Assembly (NCBI GenBank): GCA_017640725.1
Contig: JAEPQB010000002.1
Coordinates: 744,001 to 808,000, forward strand
Length of the DNA: 64,000 nucleotides
Direction of reading: 5' to 3'
DNA from: Kordiimonadaceae bacterium
GTDB lineage: Bacteria > Pseudomonadota > Alphaproteobacteria > Sphingomonadales > Kordiimonadaceae
Shown: positions 61,381-64,000 of the stretch, one piece after another
How positions within the stretch are numbered: the first letter of the stretch is position 1
How the letters are laid out: each line of letters begins with the position of its first letter
The notes under the pieces: generated by a model
What the model was told of the DNA's origin: nothing
The model's input: the letters and a program-made list of their open reading frames with translations, nothing else
Databases searched by the model: none
Position numbers and translations under genes: made by a program

Positions 61381-62232
61381 ATGTCTCGTATCGCTTATGT
61401 CAATGGCGCCTATGTGCCAACGCCCGATGCCTTTGTGCACATCAATGACCGCGGGTATCAGTTCGCCGACGGTGTTTATGAAGGCGTGACTGTTCGCAAA
61501 GGCGAAATGATTGACCTTGAGCCGCACCTGGACAGGCTGTGGCGCTCTATGGGTGTGCTTGCCATGCAAGAACCGATGGCGCGCGCACCGATGCGGCTGA
61601 TTTTCAAAGAACTTATTCGACGCAACCGAATTTCTGACGGGTTCCTTTACATTCAGGTCACGCGCGGGGAAGCTGTGCGCGATCATGCGTTTCCGGTTTT
61701 TTCGGTTCCTTCGCTGGTGGCCACGTGCCGCCGACTAAACCTTGATGCTGTAAAATCCCGAGCGGAGACAGGCGTCGCGGCCTCTACCCAGCCCGATATT
61801 CGTTGGGGTCGGTGCGACGTGAAAAGCACGTCTCTGCTCCCCAATATTCTGGCAAAGCAAGCCGCAAAAGAAGCCGGCAGTTTTGAAGCTGTTTTGGTGG
61901 ACGAAAATGGGTATGTAACCGAAGGCAGCAGCACCAACATGTGGATCGTCACAAAGGACGGCAAACTCAAAACACGGCCCACCAGCGACAATATTCTTGC
62001 AGGCATAACTCGTGCCCGCGTGAAGGCAATCGCTGAAGGTCTTCAAATTGCGATTGAAGAAACCGCCTTCACGGTTGAAGAGGCTTTAGACGCGACGGAA
62101 ATGTTCCTGACCAGTTCCACAAGCTGCGCTACCCCGATCGTCAAATTGGACGGTGAAAAAATTGGCGACGGCACACCAGGCCCCGTCGCCAAACGTCTTG
62201 TTGAAGCCTATTTTGACTTTATGGACGACTGA
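61381..62232 (+). CDS. dat: D-amino-acid transaminase (class IV aminotransferase)
   Basis: A 283-residue fold-type IV PLP enzyme. FVHINDRGYQFADGVYEGVTV matches the Dat signature, the PLP-binding Lys is in DVKSTSLLPNILAK, and VTEGSSTNMWIV is the cofactor-binding loop. It interconverts D-amino acids and 2-oxo acids, possibly supplying D-Ala/D-Glu or using D-amino acids from cell walls. GAGGAAAACC precedes the ATG. Operon with the MFS exporter. Confidence 0.92.
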   Translation: MSRIAYVNGAYVPTPDAFVHINDRGYQFADGVYEGVTVRKGEMIDLEPHLDRLWRSMGVLAMQEPMARAPMRLIFKELIRRNRISDGFLYIQVTRGEAVRDHAFPVFSVPSLVATCRRLNLDAVKSRAETGVAASTQPDIRWGRCDVKSTSLLPNILAKQAAKEAGSFEAVLVDENGYVTEGSSTNMWIVTKDGKLKTRPTSDNILAGITRARVKAIAEGLQIAIEETAFTVEEALDATEMFLTSSTSCATPIVKLDGEKIGDGTPGPVAKRLVEAYFDFMDD

Positions 62233-62652
62233 CTAGGCAGCCTCTTCTTTGGCTGCCCCGATGCCATTTAGTTTGGCGAGCGTGAACCCAATAATCGCGC
62301 CGACAACCAGATGAATGATGATCGACACCATCAAGGGCTCGGTCGAAAGTTTGATGCCGAAATAGAAGGCCATATCTGTTGCTGCCAAATAGCCGCCCAT
62401 CAGAAGGCCAAAGCGAACGCCTCTTCCCACGTCGCTGCCTCCAACAGCCATGTTGAACAGCGCAACCACCACGCAGGTTTGCAAGAAATGCCCCGCGTAG
62501 GCATACATGGCAACAGGGTCCTCTGGCGACCGCATCATGTCGGCATTCGCCATAAACAGGTCCCCGAACACCACCATGGTCAGCAGAACATAAAGAATTG
62601 CGTAAATCACATACGCTATCACGACGTGCAGAATGTATTTTCCAATAGACAT
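62233..62652 (-). CDS. Small four-TM membrane protein, unknown
   Basis: A 139-residue protein with about four hydrophobic helices: YILHVVIAYVIYAILYVLLTMVVFGDLF at the start, HFLQTCVVVALFNMAVGG, FGLLMGGYLAATDMAFYFG and MVSIIIHLVVGAIIGFTLAKL. I do not recognise it. Its stop is directly adjacent to the stop of the convergent transaminase gene. Confidence 0.82.
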   Translation of the reverse strand: MSIGKYILHVVIAYVIYAILYVLLTMVVFGDLFMANADMMRSPEDPVAMYAYAGHFLQTCVVVALFNMAVGGSDVGRGVRFGLLMGGYLAATDMAFYFGIKLSTEPLMVSIIIHLVVGAIIGFTLAKLNGIGAAKEEAA

Positions 62653-62704
62653 GTGTCTCCCCTCACTTTGCTATTGATACTCTGAACAATTTCCTCGGAT
62701 ATGA

Positions 62705-63991
62705 TTAAGACGGATGAAGGTCTCCGTTTTTGACATGCACAACGCGGGTTGGGTACGGGAACTCGATATCATTTTCCTGAAACAGGTCCCAGATCCGGAT
62801 CATCACTTCGCTGGCAATGTTTGAAACACCATGCTGTGGGTCATCAATCCACATGCGAAGCTCGAGGTCGACACCGCTTTCCCCAAACCCTTTCATCAGG
62901 GTGCGCGGCTCTGGCACTTTTAGGGTGCGTGCCTGCTCGCTGGCGGCCTGCACCATCAGGTCCATCGCTTTTTTCACATCGCTCTCATAACTGACCTGAA
63001 CCGGAATCTTTCGGCGCACCAGCCGGTGCGTGTGTGACCAGTTAGTCACGGGCTGCGTGATCATATCCTCATTCGGGATCAGGAACTCGGTGCCATCGCG
63101 GGTAATTACGGAAGTGTAACGAGCGGCCAGCCGGTTAATGGTGCCATAGGTGCCACCGGTTTCAATAACGTCACCAGGCTTAATAGACCGATCAACGAGC
63201 AGAATGATGCCCGAGATGAAGTTACCGACAACCTTCTGGAGGCCAAAACCAATACCAACACCAAGCGCACCACCAAATACCGCCAATGCCGTCAGGTCTA
63301 TGCCCGTCGCATTCAGGGATATGAGGAATGCGATAGAGACCAGCAGGATTTTGCCGAATTTGGTCATCAGGGCGCGGATGCTGGGCGGCACGCCTTCAGC
63401 CGCCTGCAGGCGTTTCTCCAGAAGCGCCGAAAGGGCAAACGCCAGCCACATCAGGAAACCAAAGCTGATGATGCCGGTCAGGATATCGAGGACACTGATT
63501 TCAACGTCGCCAAGCGGCAGCTGTGCTTCATCCAGCACCGTCATCAAGGGGTCAAGCAATCCCATGATATTCAGTGCGGCAAGCGTCCAGGCCCCCGCAG
63601 CGATCATGCGCGCCAGTTCCCTGTTCGCCAGCATGCCAACAGCAAGGCGAATGACCAGCCACGCGGTCAGAAGGCTCGCTGCAATGTTCAGCAGATAGGT
63701 TGCCATCACGGGCTGCAACAACAGCTGCGCGGTGTAAATCAGCAGAATTGAAATGGCCGCCGTCAGGACCGGATGCAAAAAGCGTTTATCCGCTTTCTGC
63801 ACCAGCGGATGGTCACCCACGGCGCGCAAAATGCCCTGATGGATCCATTTGCAGGTAAAATTCGATGCAAAAATCGCAACGCCAATGATGGCGAGTTCTA
63901 TCAGTCTTTCAGGTTCAAGGAAATTGGTCTGGAGCCACGCCCAGGTCTCCAGCAGGTAAACGGTTGCTTGATCAAGAAGCCCCTCTTCCAT
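62705..63991 (-). CDS. MscS-family mechanosensitive ion channel
   Basis: A 428-residue channel. Five hydrophobic segments precede the MscS core, which has the pore helix VFGGALGVGIGFGLQKVVGNFISGIILLVDRSIKPGD, the beta domain GTYGTINRLAARYTSVITRDGTEFLIPNEDM and the C-terminal alpha/beta domain. It releases solutes on osmotic downshift. The start codon lies 9 nt from the window end, so any upstream signals are outside. Confidence 0.93.
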   Translation of the reverse strand: MEEGLLDQATVYLLETWAWLQTNFLEPERLIELAIIGVAIFASNFTCKWIHQGILRAVGDHPLVQKADKRFLHPVLTAAISILLIYTAQLLLQPVMATYLLNIAASLLTAWLVIRLAVGMLANRELARMIAAGAWTLAALNIMGLLDPLMTVLDEAQLPLGDVEISVLDILTGIISFGFLMWLAFALSALLEKRLQAAEGVPPSIRALMTKFGKILLVSIAFLISLNATGIDLTALAVFGGALGVGIGFGLQKVVGNFISGIILLVDRSIKPGDVIETGGTYGTINRLAARYTSVITRDGTEFLIPNEDMITQPVTNWSHTHRLVRRKIPVQVSYESDVKKAMDLMVQAASEQARTLKVPEPRTLMKGFGESGVDLELRMWIDDPQHGVSNIASEVMIRIWDLFQENDIEFPYPTRVVHVKNGDLHPS

Positions 63992-64000
63992 ACCGAAAGA

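Overview
The window looks like chromosomal DNA of a moderate-GC, probably marine member of the Alphaproteobacteria. The assignment rests on gene content and order: a cysG / DUF2849 / cysI / DUF934 / cysH sulfate-assimilation operon, folE with a structured leader, a SelO homologue, paired secreted amidohydrolases, a TonB-dependent receptor, and many secreted peptidases. A Kordiimonadales-like genome is my guess and was not tested. I saw no rRNA, tRNA, transposase, integrase, prophage or CRISPR array.

Layout. Positions 1-3.2 kb hold the end of a short-chain dehydrogenase, a membrane LytTR regulator divergent from a small beta-barrel protein, and a beta-lactamase-fold hydrolase. Positions 3.2-12 kb hold a hypothetical gene between two copies of a terminator sequence, a two-gene secreted amidohydrolase operon, two sulfotransferases, a POT peptide transporter and an S9 peptidase. 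Positions 12-20.9 kb hold a desaturase, two more beta-lactamase-fold hydrolases, a LysR regulator and several small oxidoreductase or unknown genes. Positions 20.8-24.5 kb form an operon of PQQ-type dehydrogenase, cytochrome c and TonB-dependent receptor. Positions 24.6-30.6 kb hold a nitroreductase, selO, a roughly 1 kb Panacea (DUF4065) two-gene cassette inserted at the selO 3' end, an ABA4-like protein, a DsbA/HCCA-like protein and an FMN glutamate-synthase-like protein. Positions 30.6-37.7 kb hold a hydrolase, an unknown multi-TM protein, a sulfotransferase with a NifU-like scaffold protein, folE, hisI and a large FtsX/MacB-type permease. Positions 37.7-46.4 kb hold a structured gene-free region ending in an orphan terminator, a trypsin-like protease, a methyltransferase, gloB, a prolyl oligopeptidase, an unknown gene, an M20 peptidase and a small XRE/membrane-protein cluster. 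Positions 46.6-54.7 kb hold a divergent HxlR/nitroreductase pair, the cys operon, and a LysR gene overlapping a solute-binding-like gene. Positions 54.7-64 kb hold an M14 carboxypeptidase, threonine synthase, an HNH protein, an alpha/beta hydrolase, an MFS pump, a D-amino-acid transaminase and a MscS channel.

How the genes fit together. The dominant theme is breakdown and uptake of peptides and their derivatives: S9 (two), M14, M20 and S1 peptidases, amidohydrolases, a proton-coupled oligopeptide transporter and a D-amino-acid transaminase. Two of these loci, the amidohydrolase operon and the M14 gene, share an identical 14-bp palindrome about 105 bp before their start codons, which suggests a common regulator. 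The PQQ dehydrogenase operon looks like a periplasmic oxidation module with its own receptor, possibly for cofactor uptake. The most system-like accessory element is the Panacea cassette with its membrane-protein partner and a putative operator.
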